Assembly: GCF_001422405.1 (NCBI RefSeq)
Contig: NZ_LMMV01000012.1
Coordinates: 38,376-102,375, forward strand
Direction of reading: 5' to 3'
Source of the DNA: Pseudorhodoferax sp. Leaf267
GTDB lineage: Bacteria > Pseudomonadota > Gammaproteobacteria > Burkholderiales > Burkholderiaceae_C
Length of the DNA: 64,000 nucleotides
How positions within the stretch are numbered: position 1 is the stretch's first letter; each line of letters begins with the position of its first letter. Made by a program: the position numbers and the translations under genes. Below, piece by piece: positions 19,878-28,618 of this stretch. The notes under the pieces were generated by a model. The model was not told where the DNA came from and ran no database searches. It saw nothing but the letters and a program-made list of their open reading frames with translations.

Positions 19878-20651
19878 TCAGTTCTTGCTGACCTTGGGCG
19901 CCTTGCCTTCGAGGAAGGCGCGCACGCGCTCCTTGGCGTCGGGGGCGTCCTGCACGATGCCCGCCATCAGCGCCTCGGTGAAGAAGCCGTGGTCGGCCGG
20001 CTGCTCGGCGATGCGCGGCAGCGCGTGCATGAGCGCGTAGTTGGTCAGCGGGGCGTTGGTGGCGATGCGCTTGGCCAGCTCCACCGCCTTGTCGAACGCC
20101 GTGCCTTCGGCCACCAGGTACTGCGCGAAGCCGGCGCGCTCGCCGTCTTCGGCGTTGTAGACGCGGCCGGTCATCATCATGTCGGTCATGCGCGCCACGC
20201 CGATCAGCTTGGGGATGCGCACCGAGCCGCCGCCGCCCACGAAGATGCCGCGCGTGCCTTCGGGCAAGGCGTAGAAGGTGGTGCTGTCCGCCACGCGGAT
20301 GTGGGCCGCGCTGGCCAGCTCCAGCCCGCCGCCGACGACCGCGCCGTGCAGCGCCGCGACCACGGGCACCGGGCCGTGCTGCACGCATTCCAGCGCCTGG
20401 TGCCACATGCGCGAATGCATCACGCCCTGGCCGGCGTTGCGCTCCTTCAATTCCGACAGGTCGAGCCCGGCGCAGAAGTGCGGGCCGGCGCCGTCGATGA
20501 CGACCGCGCGCACGCTCTCGGGCAGGTTCTGGAAGGTGTCGCGCAGCGCCAGGATCAGCGCGTCGTTCAAGGCATTGCGCTTGGCCGCGCGTTCCAGTCG
20601 AACGATGGCGATGTCGCCCTGGGTTTCGAAAGTGAGGTCGGGGTGGGTCAT
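19878..20651 (-). CDS. Crotonase-family enoyl-CoA hydratase
   Basis: 257 residues with the crotonase oxyanion loops (GPHFCAGLDLSELKERN, HGAVVGGGLELASAAHIRVA) and the LPEGTRGIFVGGGGSVRIP segment holding the catalytic Glu. It is the first gene of the operon, read from the shared divergent promoter region. It should hydrate the cinnamoyl-type CoA ester to the beta-hydroxy thioester. Whether it also performs the retro-aldol (lyase) step seen in feruloyl-CoA hydratase/lyases cannot be told from sequence alone, but the adjacent dehydrogenase argues for hydration only. Confidence 0.88.
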   Translation of the reverse strand: MTHPDLTFETQGDIAIVRLERAAKRNALNDALILALRDTFQNLPESVRAVVIDGAGPHFCAGLDLSELKERNAGQGVMHSRMWHQALECVQHGPVPVVAALHGAVVGGGLELASAAHIRVADSTTFYALPEGTRGIFVGGGGSVRIPKLIGVARMTDMMMTGRVYNAEDGERAGFAQYLVAEGTAFDKAVELAKRIATNAPLTNYALMHALPRIAEQPADHGFFTEALMAGIVQDAPDAKERVRAFLEGKAPKVSKN

Positions 20652-20678
20652 GATTGCGTCCTTGGGTTGGATCGATTA

Positions 20679-20697
20679 TGGTTATGAAAAATAACCA
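20679..20697. promoter_or_regulatory. Palindrome in the divergent hydroxycinnamate promoter region
   Basis: TGGTTAT-GAAAA-ATAACCA, perfect 7-bp arms with a 5-base spacer, in the 102-bp AT-rich region between the crotonase gene and the amidohydrolase gene. Size and symmetry fit a MarR-type operator; the operon's own MarR (12232-12738) is the natural candidate. Confidence 0.55.
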
Positions 20698-20753
20698 AAT
20701 CAAGCGCTCTGAGCGCCTCCAAAACCCCGTACTTACCCTGAGAGGAGACCTGA

Positions 20754-21620
20754 GTGGACTGCACCAACCTGATCGCCATCGACACCCACACGCACGCCGA
20801 AATCAGCTGCTGGAACCCGTTCGACAACTACGGCGAGGAATACGACCGCGCCGCCGACAAGTACTTCCGCTCCAGCCGCCGGCCCACCATCCAGGAGAGC
20901 ATCGACTACTACCGCGAGCGCAAGATCGGCTTCGTGATGTTCGGCGTGGACGCCGAGTCGCAACTGGGCCGCCGCCGCATCCCCAACGAAGAGATCGCCG
21001 AGGCCGCGCAGCAGAACCCGGACATCATGATCGCCTTCGCCAGCATCGACCCGCACAAGGGCAGGATGGGCGCGCGCGAGGCGCGCCGGCTGGTGGAGGA
21101 GCACGGCGTGAAGGGCTTCAAGTTCCACCCCACCGTGCAGGGCTTCCACCCCTACGACAAGATGGCCTGGCCCATCTACGAGGTGATCGCCGAACGCAAG
21201 CTGCCCGCCATCTTCCACACCGGGCACAGCGGCATCGGCTCGGGCATGCGCTGCGGCGGCGGGCTGCGGCTGGAGTACAGCAACCCCATGCACTTGGACG
21301 ACGTGGCGATCGATTTCCCCGACATGCAGATCGTCATGGCCCACCCCAGCTTCCCGTGGCAGGACGAGGCGCTGTCGGTGGCCACGCACAAGCCCAACGT
21401 GTGGATTGACCTGTCGGGCTGGAGCCCCAAGTACTTTCCCAAGCAGCTCATCCAATACGCCAACACGATGCTGAAGGACCGCGTGCTGTTCGCCAGCGAC
21501 TGGCCGCTGATCTCGCCGGACCGCTGGCTTAAGGATTCGGAAGAGGCCGGCTTCAAGCCCGAGGTGATGCCGGGCATCCTCAAGGGCAATGCAATGCGCC
21601 TGCTGGGCCTGGGTGCATGA
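20754..21620 (+). CDS. Amidohydrolase-2 family protein (CouO-like candidate aryl-beta-keto-CoA hydrolase)
   Basis: 288 residues, a metal-dependent TIM-barrel of the amidohydrolase_2/ACMSD group. The metal-binding HxH is AIDTHTHAE, the central His is in IFHTGHSG, further His residues lie in KFHPT and AHPSFPW, and the late Asp is in LFASDWPL. The start is GTG with AGGAG upstream. Family members include decarboxylases and, in the Rhodococcus hydroxycinnamate (cou) locus, CouO, which cleaves the aryl-beta-ketopropionyl-CoA hydrolytically. Being divergent from the ligase/crotonase/SDR operon and lacking any nearby thiolase or aldehyde dehydrogenase, this gene is the best candidate for the final step. 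A ring decarboxylase is the alternative. Confidence 0.82.
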   Translation: MDCTNLIAIDTHTHAEISCWNPFDNYGEEYDRAADKYFRSSRRPTIQESIDYYRERKIGFVMFGVDAESQLGRRRIPNEEIAEAAQQNPDIMIAFASIDPHKGRMGAREARRLVEEHGVKGFKFHPTVQGFHPYDKMAWPIYEVIAERKLPAIFHTGHSGIGSGMRCGGGLRLEYSNPMHLDDVAIDFPDMQIVMAHPSFPWQDEALSVATHKPNVWIDLSGWSPKYFPKQLIQYANTMLKDRVLFASDWPLISPDRWLKDSEEAGFKPEVMPGILKGNAMRLLGLGA

Positions 21621-21759
21621 AGCCGCTTCATCTGGCCGCGCGACAGGGTTGACGTCCGCCGGCGCTGCAGGGCGGCAACGCGGCGACCACAAGCAGGCCG
21701 CGACGACGGCCACCACCGCAGTTCCGAGGCCTTGGTGATCGTGCCGCGCTGAGGCCGGC

Positions 21760-21784
21760 TCTGCATATGCAAGACATATGCAGA
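21760..21784. repeat. Perfect 10-bp inverted repeat upstream of the PEP-CTERM gene
   Basis: TCTGCATATG-CAAGA-CATATGCAGA, about 75 bp before the ATG of the PEP-CTERM protein and within the 240-bp gap after the amidohydrolase gene. There is no T-run on either side, so it looks more like an operator than a terminator. Nothing else is recognised in the gap. Confidence 0.6.
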
Positions 21785-21860
21785 CCCGTTGTTTCAGATA
21801 TTTGATCTGCGGGAGAGGGCGCCCTAGCATCCGCGCTCCAACGATTTCCCGGAGACATCC

Positions 21861-23096
21861 ATGCCCCGCCCCCTCCTGCGCGCCCTGGCGCTGCCCGCGC
21901 TGCTCGCCTGCGCCGCAGCGGCCCAGGCCGATCCCGTCAGCGTGCTGTTCGTCGGCAACAGCTACACCTTCGGCCGCGTCGACCCGGTCATGAGCTACAA
22001 CGCTGCCAATGTGCGCGACCTCACGGCGCCGATGGCAGCGGCCAACCCCACCGGCAGCAACAGCTTCGAGCCCCACCCCTGGGGCGGCGTGGCCGGCATC
22101 TTCAAACAGTTCACGACGCAGGCGGGCCTGGACTACCAGGTGGCGCTGTCTACGCGCAACGCCGCCTCGCTGCGCGGTCATTTCCTCAACAGCAACCCGG
22201 CCGACTGGAACCTGCGCGGCAACATCGCGAGCCAGACCTGGAGCAAAGTCGTGCTGCAGGAGCAGAGCGACGAGGCACTGCCCAAACAGACGGGCCTGGC
22301 GTCCAACCCCGCGTACTTCAACGCCTACGTGAATGTCATCGAGAACTACCTGCACCAGGGCAACGCGTTGTCGTACCGCGAGCGCGAGCTGATCGGCGGC
22401 ACCAATGCCGAATGCGCGCGCATCACCGGCGCGTCCGCCGGCACCTGCGGGCTGCTGCGCAACATCGAGGCCAACCCGAACGCCAGCGCCGATACGCAGG
22501 TCTACCTCTACCAGACCTGGGCACGCCCGAACCTCGTGAATGCGCCGTTCACCACAGTGACCGACCCTGTCACGGGCGAGGTGAGCTTCACGACCACGCC
22601 CGCCACGTCGTTCTACGGCTCGCTGCAGGCCATGACCGAGGACCTGCGCGATGCCTATGCCAAGGCCGCGGCGGACGCCGGTGCCGACGGCAGCGGCGGC
22701 GTTGTCGACGTGGCACCGGTCGGTGAGGCCTTCATGCTGGCCCTGGCGATGGGCGTGGCCACGGCCAACCACTATGCGCCCGACGCCGTGACCGATGGCC
22801 TGGTGGACCTGTGGTGGGACGACGGCACGCACGCCAGCAAGTTCGGCTCCTACCTCAGCGCACTGACGTTGTTCGGCACGCTGACCGGCCTGGACCCGGC
22901 CAGCCTGGGCGCCGCCGAAATCGCGGCGCGCGACCTGGGCATCGCCGTACCCGAAGCCGTGCTGCTGCAGCGTGTGGCCAGCCTCACGCTGGGCTTCGAC
23001 CCGCAGCAAGTGCCCGAGCCCTCGGTGCTGGCGCTGTGGTTCACCGCCGCTGCCGCCGGGCTGGCGCTGCGGCGACGCCGCTCTTCTCGCGCCTGA
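21861..23096 (+). CDS. PEP-CTERM protein with SGNH/GDSL-like domain
   Basis: 411 residues. A signal peptide ends near AAAAQA. The N-terminal block VLFVGNSYTFG resembles the block-I nucleophile of SGNH hydrolases, and WWDDGTHASKFG near residue 325 supplies the D-x-x-H pair. The C-terminus is a textbook PEP-CTERM sorting signal: VPEPSVLALW, a hydrophobic helix, then LRRRRSSRA. Such proteins are processed by exosortase (EpsH family) and are usually tied to extracellular polysaccharide. No exosortase gene lies in this window. CGGAGA precedes the ATG. Confidence 0.85.
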   Translation: MPRPLLRALALPALLACAAAAQADPVSVLFVGNSYTFGRVDPVMSYNAANVRDLTAPMAAANPTGSNSFEPHPWGGVAGIFKQFTTQAGLDYQVALSTRNAASLRGHFLNSNPADWNLRGNIASQTWSKVVLQEQSDEALPKQTGLASNPAYFNAYVNVIENYLHQGNALSYRERELIGGTNAECARITGASAGTCGLLRNIEANPNASADTQVYLYQTWARPNLVNAPFTTVTDPVTGEVSFTTTPATSFYGSLQAMTEDLRDAYAKAAADAGADGSGGVVDVAPVGEAFMLALAMGVATANHYAPDAVTDGLVDLWWDDGTHASKFGSYLSALTLFGTLTGLDPASLGAAEIAARDLGIAVPEAVLLQRVASLTLGFDPQQVPEPSVLALWFTAAAAGLALRRRRSSRA

Positions 23097-23179
23097 CGGC
23101 GAGTGGCTGGCCGCAAAGGCCTGGGTGGGCGGTGGCCATGCGGCCTGCAACATAATTTGCGCCGCACTTCACCCGCCCC

Positions 23180-23953
23180 ATGCTGTTCCTGATTTCACCT
23201 GCCAAATCCCTCGACTACGACACCCCGCTGGGGCCCGTGCCCCACACCAAGCCGCTGTTCCCCGAGCAGGCGGCCGAGCTGATCGCTGTGCTCAAGGGCA
23301 AGACGCCTCAGCAGATTGCCGAACTCATGGACCTGTCCGACAGCCTGGCTGCGCTGAACGTGGCGCGCTACCAGGCCTACAGCCCGCGCATGACGGCGCG
23401 CAATTCGCGCCAGGCCGCGCTGGCCTTCGACGGTGATGTCTACGGCGGGCTGGACGCGCGCAGCCTGCCACTGGACGATCTGCGCTGGGCCCAGCGCCAC
23501 CTGCGCATCCTGTCGGGCCTGTACGGCGTGCTGCGCCCGCTGGACCGCATGCAGCCCTACCGGCTGGAGATGGGCACGGCGCTGGCCAACGCGCAGGGCG
23601 CCAACCTGTACCAGTTCTGGGGCAGCCGCATCGCCGAATACCTGAACGGCGAACTGGCCGGCAGCAAGACGCCCGTCGTCGTGAACCTGGCCTCGCAGGA
23701 GTATTTCAAGTCGGTGGACCGCCAGGCCTTGCGCGCGCGGGTGGTCGAATGCCAGTTCGAGGACTACAAGAACGGGCAGTACAAGATCATCAGTTTCTTC
23801 GCCAAGCGCGCGCGCGGCCTGATGGCCCGCTATGCGATCGAGCACCGCATCAAGACGCCGGCCGGGTTGAAGGGTTTCAACGTGGACGGCTACGCCTTCG
23901 ACGCCAAGGCCTCGGCGCCGGATCGCCTGGTGTTCCGGCGCCGCGCGGACTGA
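23180..23953 (+). CDS. yaaA: Peroxide stress protein YaaA
   Basis: 257 residues, the normal length. Family-specific blocks LFLISPAKSLDY at the start, LSGLYGVLRPLDRMQPYRLEMG in the middle and IISFFAKRARGLMARY near the end are all present. YaaA limits free iron and oxidative DNA damage after peroxide stress and binds DNA. It heads a co-directional group with the dioxygenase and queF. Confidence 0.94.
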   Translation: MLFLISPAKSLDYDTPLGPVPHTKPLFPEQAAELIAVLKGKTPQQIAELMDLSDSLAALNVARYQAYSPRMTARNSRQAALAFDGDVYGGLDARSLPLDDLRWAQRHLRILSGLYGVLRPLDRMQPYRLEMGTALANAQGANLYQFWGSRIAEYLNGELAGSKTPVVVNLASQEYFKSVDRQALRARVVECQFEDYKNGQYKIISFFAKRARGLMARYAIEHRIKTPAGLKGFNVDGYAFDAKASAPDRLVFRRRAD

Positions 23954-23970
23954 TCTCAGAAAGGAGCACC

Positions 23971-24834
23971 ATGGCCGCCAACACATCGTCGCAAAGCATC
24001 ACGCCGCAGCTGCGGCAGTGGATTGTCGAGCAGGCGCAAGCCGGCCACGCGGCCGACGTGGTGCTCCAATCCATGCGCGATGCGGGCTGGGACGAGGACG
24101 TGGCCATCGAGGCCATGGAAACCAGCCTGCGCGACCACCTGGAGCAAGCCGCCAAGGCCGCCAGCCTGCCGCCGGCCGTGCCCGTGCCCGAGCCCGACCT
24201 GGCCGATGCCCCGCTGTACCTGGATGCCGGCGACCGCCGCGTGCATGTGCTGAGCATGCAGCGCGAGCCGCGTGTCGTGGTGTTCGGCAACCTGCTCAGC
24301 GACGAAGAGTGCGAAGCGTTGATCGAAGAGGCCCGCCCGCGCATGGCGCGCTCGCGCACCGTGGCCACCAAGACCGGCGGCGAAGAGATCAACGTGGACC
24401 GCACCAGCGATGGCATGTTCTTCCAGCGCGCCGAAACGCCCTTGATCGCGCGCATCGAGGACCGCATCGCCCGCCTGCTGCGCTGGCCGCTGGAAAACGG
24501 CGAAGGCCTGCAGATCCTGCACTACGGCCCCGGCACCGAATACAAGCCGCACTACGACTATTTCGACCCCGGCGAGCCCGGCACGCCCACCATCCTGCGC
24601 CGCGGCGGCCAGCGTGTCGGCACGCTTGTGATGTACCTGGGCGAGCCCGAGCAGGGCGGCGCCACGGTGTTCCCCGACATCCAGCTCGAAGTGGCGCCCA
24701 AGCGCGGCAACGCCGTGTTCTTCAGCTACGAGCGGCCACACCCGAGCACGCGCACGCTGCATGGCGGCGCGCCCGTGCTGCAGGGCGAAAAATGGATCGC
24801 CACCAAATGGCTGCGTGAACGTGAATTCGCATGA
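23971..24834 (+). CDS. 2OG-Fe(II) dioxygenase, prolyl 4-hydroxylase-like
   Basis: 287 residues. The N-terminal 80 residues are helical with UBA-like character ([20 protein letters not shown]). The P4H-alpha catalytic domain follows: HxD in [11 protein letters not shown], distal His in [10 protein letters not shown], and the 2-oxoglutarate-binding Lys in GEKWIATKW. Bacterial relatives hydroxylate proline in proteins such as EF-Tu or in peptides; the target here is not known. AAGGAG lies 8 bases upstream. Stop and queF start overlap as ATGA. Confidence 0.9.
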   Translation: MAANTSSQSITPQLRQWIVEQAQAGHAADVVLQSMRDAGWDEDVAIEAMETSLRDHLEQAAKAASLPPAVPVPEPDLADAPLYLDAGDRRVHVLSMQREPRVVVFGNLLSDEECEALIEEARPRMARSRTVATKTGGEEINVDRTSDGMFFQRAETPLIARIEDRIARLLRWPLENGEGLQILHYGPGTEYKPHYDYFDPGEPGTPTILRRGGQRVGTLVMYLGEPEQGGATVFPDIQLEVAPKRGNAVFFSYERPHPSTRTLHGGAPVLQGEKWIATKWLREREFA

Positions 24835-25676
24835 CATCCCCTGACCAATCCCCCCTGGGCAAGGCCTCGGCCTACGCCGACCGGTACGACGCCTCGCTGC
24901 TGTTCCCGATCCCGCGCGCCGACAAGCGCGCCGAGCTGGGCATCCAGGGCGCCAGCCCCTTCTTCGGGGCCGACCTGTGGACGGCGTATGAGCTGAGCTG
25001 GCTCAACACGCGCGGCAAGCCCCAGGTGGCGCTGGCGCATTTCACCGTGCCCTGCGAGACGCCCAACATCATCGAGAGCAAATCGCTCAAGCTGTACCTG
25101 GGCAGCTTTTCCAACACGCCGTTCGAGTCGGTGGACGCCGTGCGTGCGCACCTGCGCACCGACCTGTCCGAGGCTGTATGGCGCGGCAGCGACCAGCCGG
25201 CCACCATCGGCGTGCGCGTGCTCGGCCCGGAGTTGTTCGACCGCGAGCCCGTGCACGAGCTCGACGGCCTGAGCCTGGACCGGCTGGACCTGGAATGCAC
25301 GCACTACCAGCCCGCGCCCGAGCTGCTCACGGCGGCGTTCGACGAGGCGCCAGTCACCGAAGTGCTGACCTCCAATTTGCTCAAGAGCAACTGCCTGGTC
25401 ACCGGCCAGCCCGATTGGGGCGCGGTCCAGGTAAGCTACAGCGGCCCGCAGATCGACCAGGCCGGCCTGTTGCGCTACATCGTTTCGTTCCGCAACCACA
25501 ACGAGTTCCACGAGCAGTGCGTCGAACGCATGTTCATGGACATCTGGCGCCGCTGCCGCCCGGTCAAGCTGACGGTCTACGCGCGTTACACGCGGCGCGG
25601 CGGGCTGGACATCAACCCTTGGCGCACCAGCCACCCGGGCGCGGTGCCGGCGAATGTACGCACGGCGCGCCAATAG
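24831..25676 (+). CDS. queF: NADPH-dependent 7-cyano-7-deazaguanine reductase
   Basis: 281 residues, the long two-T-fold (E. coli YqcD) form. The QueF motif [15 protein letters not shown], the catalytic Cys in [14 protein letters not shown] and the C-terminal [16 protein letters not shown] are intact. It reduces preQ0 to preQ1 in queuosine synthesis. Translationally coupled to the dioxygenase by ATGA, an association I cannot explain functionally. Confidence 0.95.
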   Translation: MTSPDQSPLGKASAYADRYDASLLFPIPRADKRAELGIQGASPFFGADLWTAYELSWLNTRGKPQVALAHFTVPCETPNIIESKSLKLYLGSFSNTPFESVDAVRAHLRTDLSEAVWRGSDQPATIGVRVLGPELFDREPVHELDGLSLDRLDLECTHYQPAPELLTAAFDEAPVTEVLTSNLLKSNCLVTGQPDWGAVQVSYSGPQIDQAGLLRYIVSFRNHNEFHEQCVERMFMDIWRRCRPVKLTVYARYTRRGGLDINPWRTSHPGAVPANVRTARQ

Positions 25677-25833
25677 CGCACACGGTACACGGCGCCGGCG
25701 CCGGCCTACATCAAATGATGTTGGCGGCGCGGTGCGGGGTGGCTAACATCCTTCGCCCTTGTCAACCATCCGCAGATCGGTGATACGTTCCTTGCCTCAT
25801 CCCGCCTCCGAAGCCCAAGAAGGCCGAGACCCG

Positions 25834-26358
25834 GTGCACGCCTTGCGTGACGCCACCCGATCCCTGCACCACCTGCTCGACAGCCAGCTGCCGCTGGCAC
25901 GCCCCGATGCGGGCGTTGCCGACTACCTGTCCCATTTGCGCGTGCTGCGCGGCTGGCTGCTGGCATTGGCGCCGTTGCTGCAGCCCACCGGCTGGGGCCA
26001 GGGCTACCTGCAGGCGCTGGATGCCGACCTAGCCCAGGCCGGCGCAGTGGCTGCGCCCGTAACCGCCGCGGCGCCGGCCGACGACCCGGCCTTCGCGCTG
26101 GGCGTGGCCTATGTGGTCGAGGGCTCGCAACTCGGTGGCCAGGTGTTGCTGCGCCGGTTGCGCCAGTCCGGCGTGGACCACGGCCTGCGCTATCTGCAAG
26201 GCCGTGGCGAGGCGACCGGCGCGCATTGGGGCGCCTTCCTGAAAGCACTGCGCGCGCGGCTGACGCAGCCCGCCGAAATCGCCGCCGCCTGCCGCGGCGC
26301 CTGCTGGGCTTTCGAGGACCTGCTGGCGCGCATGCGCCGCGCGGGGCTGCTGGCGTGA
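25834..26358 (+). CDS. bphO: Biliverdin-producing heme oxygenase (BphO type)
   Basis: About 174 residues. The proximal heme ligand is in LRDATRSLHHLLD and the distal helix shows AYVVEGSQLGGQVLLRRL, as in bacterial heme oxygenases that feed phytochromes. It opens heme to biliverdin IX-alpha, the chromophore of the following gene, whose GTG start overlaps the stop as GTGA. The start is uncertain: GTG at 25834 has AAGAAGG ten bases upstream, while TTG at 25759, GTG at 25780 and TTG at 25792 would lengthen it by up to 25 residues but lack a ribosome-binding site. Confidence 0.88.
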   Translation: MHALRDATRSLHHLLDSQLPLARPDAGVADYLSHLRVLRGWLLALAPLLQPTGWGQGYLQALDADLAQAGAVAAPVTAAAPADDPAFALGVAYVVEGSQLGGQVLLRRLRQSGVDHGLRYLQGRGEATGAHWGAFLKALRARLTQPAEIAAACRGACWAFEDLLARMRRAGLLA

Positions 26359-28505
26359 GCGCCGTGTTCAAGGCGCCAGTCGGCCTGGACAACTGCGACC
26401 ACGAGCCGATCCACATCCCGGGCCGCATCCAGTCGCACGGCGTGCTGGTGGCTTTCGACCTCGCGCAGCGCGTGAGCCACCGCAGTGCCAACGCCGAGGC
26501 ACTGCTCGGGGCGTTGGCGCCGGCACTGGGCCAGCCACTGCAGGAGACCTGCTTTGCGGCCGATGCCGACATGCTGGAGCTGCTGCAGGAATGCTTCGCC
26601 GCCGAGGCCGGCGACGTCCAGCCCGCCGCCACCGAAGTGGAACTGGCCGGCCAGACCTTCGAGATGATCGGCCACCGTGTGGGCGACACCGTGCTCGCTG
26701 AACTGGAACTGCTCGCCCCCGATGCCGCCGGCTTCGCAGACGACGCCTTCAAGGGCCACCGCGCCCTGACGCGCATCAAGCGCCAGCGCACCGTGGATGA
26801 CCTGCTGGCTGCCGCGGCGCAGGAGGTGCGCACGCTGACCGGCTTCGACCGCGTCATGGCCTACCGCTTCCGCCACGACGACAGCGGCGATGTCGTGGTC
26901 GAGGCCAAGGCCGACGCGCTGGAGCCGCTGGCCGGCCGCCGTTACCCCGCCGGCGACATCCCGGCCCAGGCGCGCCGCCTCTACACGCTGAACACGCTGC
27001 GCATCATCGTCGCGGTGGGCAGTGCATCCGTCCCCGTCGAAGCCCGCGCCGACGCCGCCGCCATGCCGCTGGACATGAGCCACAGCGTGCTGCGCGCCGT
27101 CTCGCCCGTGCACATCGAGTACCTGACCAACATGGGCGTGCAGGCGTCCATGAGCATTTCCATCGTCGTGCACGGCAAGCTGTGGGGCATGCTGGCCTGC
27201 CACCACATGTCGCCGCGCCACGTGCCCTACCGCGTGCGCTCGGCCTGCGACGTGCTGGCCCACATCCTGGCGGCCAACGTGCAGAGCGCGCTCGCCCGCG
27301 CCAGCGCGCACCGGCTGGAGGCGGCGGCCTCCGTGCGCGCCCGCGCCATCGAGGACGTGCTGCATGCCGATGACGGCGTGTTTGCGCTGCTGCCGGCGGC
27401 CGAGGCGCTGTACGGCATGTTCGAGGCCCATGGCCTGGTGCTGGCAGAGCAGGGCCGTATCGCGTCCGTCGGCGTTCCGGCCGAGGCGGCGCGCGAGCTG
27501 GTGCCCTGGTTGCAGGCCCAGCCCCAGGCGGCCTCCGGCCTGTACAGCCGCGCCTCGCTGGCGGGCCTGCCCCCCGGCTTGCAGGACGCGCTGGGCATCT
27601 GGTGCGGCTTTCTCGCGCTGCGCTTTTCCAGCGCAACGGCTGGCTGGCTGGTGCTGCTGCGCAAGGAGCAGGTCGAGACCATCGCCTGGGGCGGCAAGCC
27701 CGACAAGCATTACGACCACGGCCCCATGGGGCCGCGCCTCACGCCGCGCGGCAGCTTCGACGTCTGGAAGGAAACGGTGCGCGGCCAGTGCGTGCCCTGG
27801 AGCGAGACCGACCTGGAGATCGCCCACGCGCTGGTAGCCGACCTCATGCGCGCCAGCGTGGCGCGCAACGCCGAGCTGGACCGGGCCCGCAGCCATCTGC
27901 TGTCCATGCTGAGCGCCGGCATGGGCACGCCGGAGCAGCTCCAGGCGGCCTCCGTGCAGCAGGCCGGCGGGCGCATGCAGCGCTTCGTGGCCCAGGTGCT
28001 CGACGCGGCGCTGCTGCAAAAGGGCGAGGGCCTGGCGCTCAATGTGCAGCCCGTCGACCTGGGCCAGCTGCTGCACCGCATGCTGGACGAGGAGGCGGCC
28101 GCCCATCCGGCGCTGCGCTTCGTGCGCGAGATCCCGCGTGCGCTGCCGTTCGCGGGTGACGTGGCGCGGCTGCGCCAGCTGCTGGCCTGCCTGATCGGCA
28201 ACGCGCGCCGCCATGGCGCGCCGGACGAGTCCGTGGTCGTGCAGCTGCAGCAGCAGGGCGATCTGGTGGTGCTGGAGATCAGCAACGTCGGCGCTGAGGT
28301 CGAGCCCGTCGCCGCCGACGTCATGTTCGACCCCTTCCGCGCCACGCCCACCGGCATCCGCGCCACGGCCGATGGCCTGGGCCTGGGCCTGTACATCGCG
28401 CGCCACATCGCGCGGGCGCACGGCGGCGACCTGGAATACGCCTACGCCGATCCCTATGTGCTGTTCACGCTGACGCTGCGCGCGGAGCCCGGCGCGGCCA
28501 CATGA
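26355..28505 (+). CDS. bphP: Bacteriophytochrome with degenerate histidine-kinase module
   Basis: 716 residues: PAS-GAF-PHY photosensor then a kinase-like output. The biliverdin-attachment Cys is Cys14 (DNCDHEPIHIPGRIQSHG), the GAF signature is YPAGDIPAQARRLY, and the PHY tongue has PRGSF (RLTPRGSFDVW). In the DHp region the H-box reads SMLSAGMGTP where active kinases have MLSHELRTP, so the phosphoacceptor His is Ala521. The ATPase domain keeps IGNARRHG and GLGLGLYIARHI. Autophosphorylation is therefore unlikely and no response regulator is adjacent. Start GTG overlaps bphO (GTGA). It should sense red/far-red light. Confidence 0.93.
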   Translation: MSAVFKAPVGLDNCDHEPIHIPGRIQSHGVLVAFDLAQRVSHRSANAEALLGALAPALGQPLQETCFAADADMLELLQECFAAEAGDVQPAATEVELAGQTFEMIGHRVGDTVLAELELLAPDAAGFADDAFKGHRALTRIKRQRTVDDLLAAAAQEVRTLTGFDRVMAYRFRHDDSGDVVVEAKADALEPLAGRRYPAGDIPAQARRLYTLNTLRIIVAVGSASVPVEARADAAAMPLDMSHSVLRAVSPVHIEYLTNMGVQASMSISIVVHGKLWGMLACHHMSPRHVPYRVRSACDVLAHILAANVQSALARASAHRLEAAASVRARAIEDVLHADDGVFALLPAAEALYGMFEAHGLVLAEQGRIASVGVPAEAARELVPWLQAQPQAASGLYSRASLAGLPPGLQDALGIWCGFLALRFSSATAGWLVLLRKEQVETIAWGGKPDKHYDHGPMGPRLTPRGSFDVWKETVRGQCVPWSETDLEIAHALVADLMRASVARNAELDRARSHLLSMLSAGMGTPEQLQAASVQQAGGRMQRFVAQVLDAALLQKGEGLALNVQPVDLGQLLHRMLDEEAAAHPALRFVREIPRALPFAGDVARLRQLLACLIGNARRHGAPDESVVVQLQQQGDLVVLEISNVGAEVEPVAADVMFDPFRATPTGIRATADGLGLGLYIARHIARAHGGDLEYAYADPYVLFTLTLRAEPGAAT

Positions 28506-28600
28506 AGCGGGCGGTGCGCTGCAGCGCCTACGCAGGGGCCCCGCTTGCCACGGACCCCAGGCGCTGGCGGCGTGCTGTAGTGACAGCGCGATGAAAGCCC

Positions 28601-28618
28601 CGGCGGTATAAACCGCCG
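28601..28618 (+). promoter_or_regulatory. Hairpin abutting the start codon of the hydrolase gene
   Basis: CGGCGGT-ATAA-ACCGCCG, a 7-bp GC stem with a tetraloop, ends one base before the ATG at 28619 and takes the place where a ribosome-binding site would be. Confidence 0.45.

Noticed and set aside
21621..21860. A small gene in the gap before the PEP-CTERM gene
   Set aside because: No open frame with a ribosome-binding site; only the palindrome stands out.
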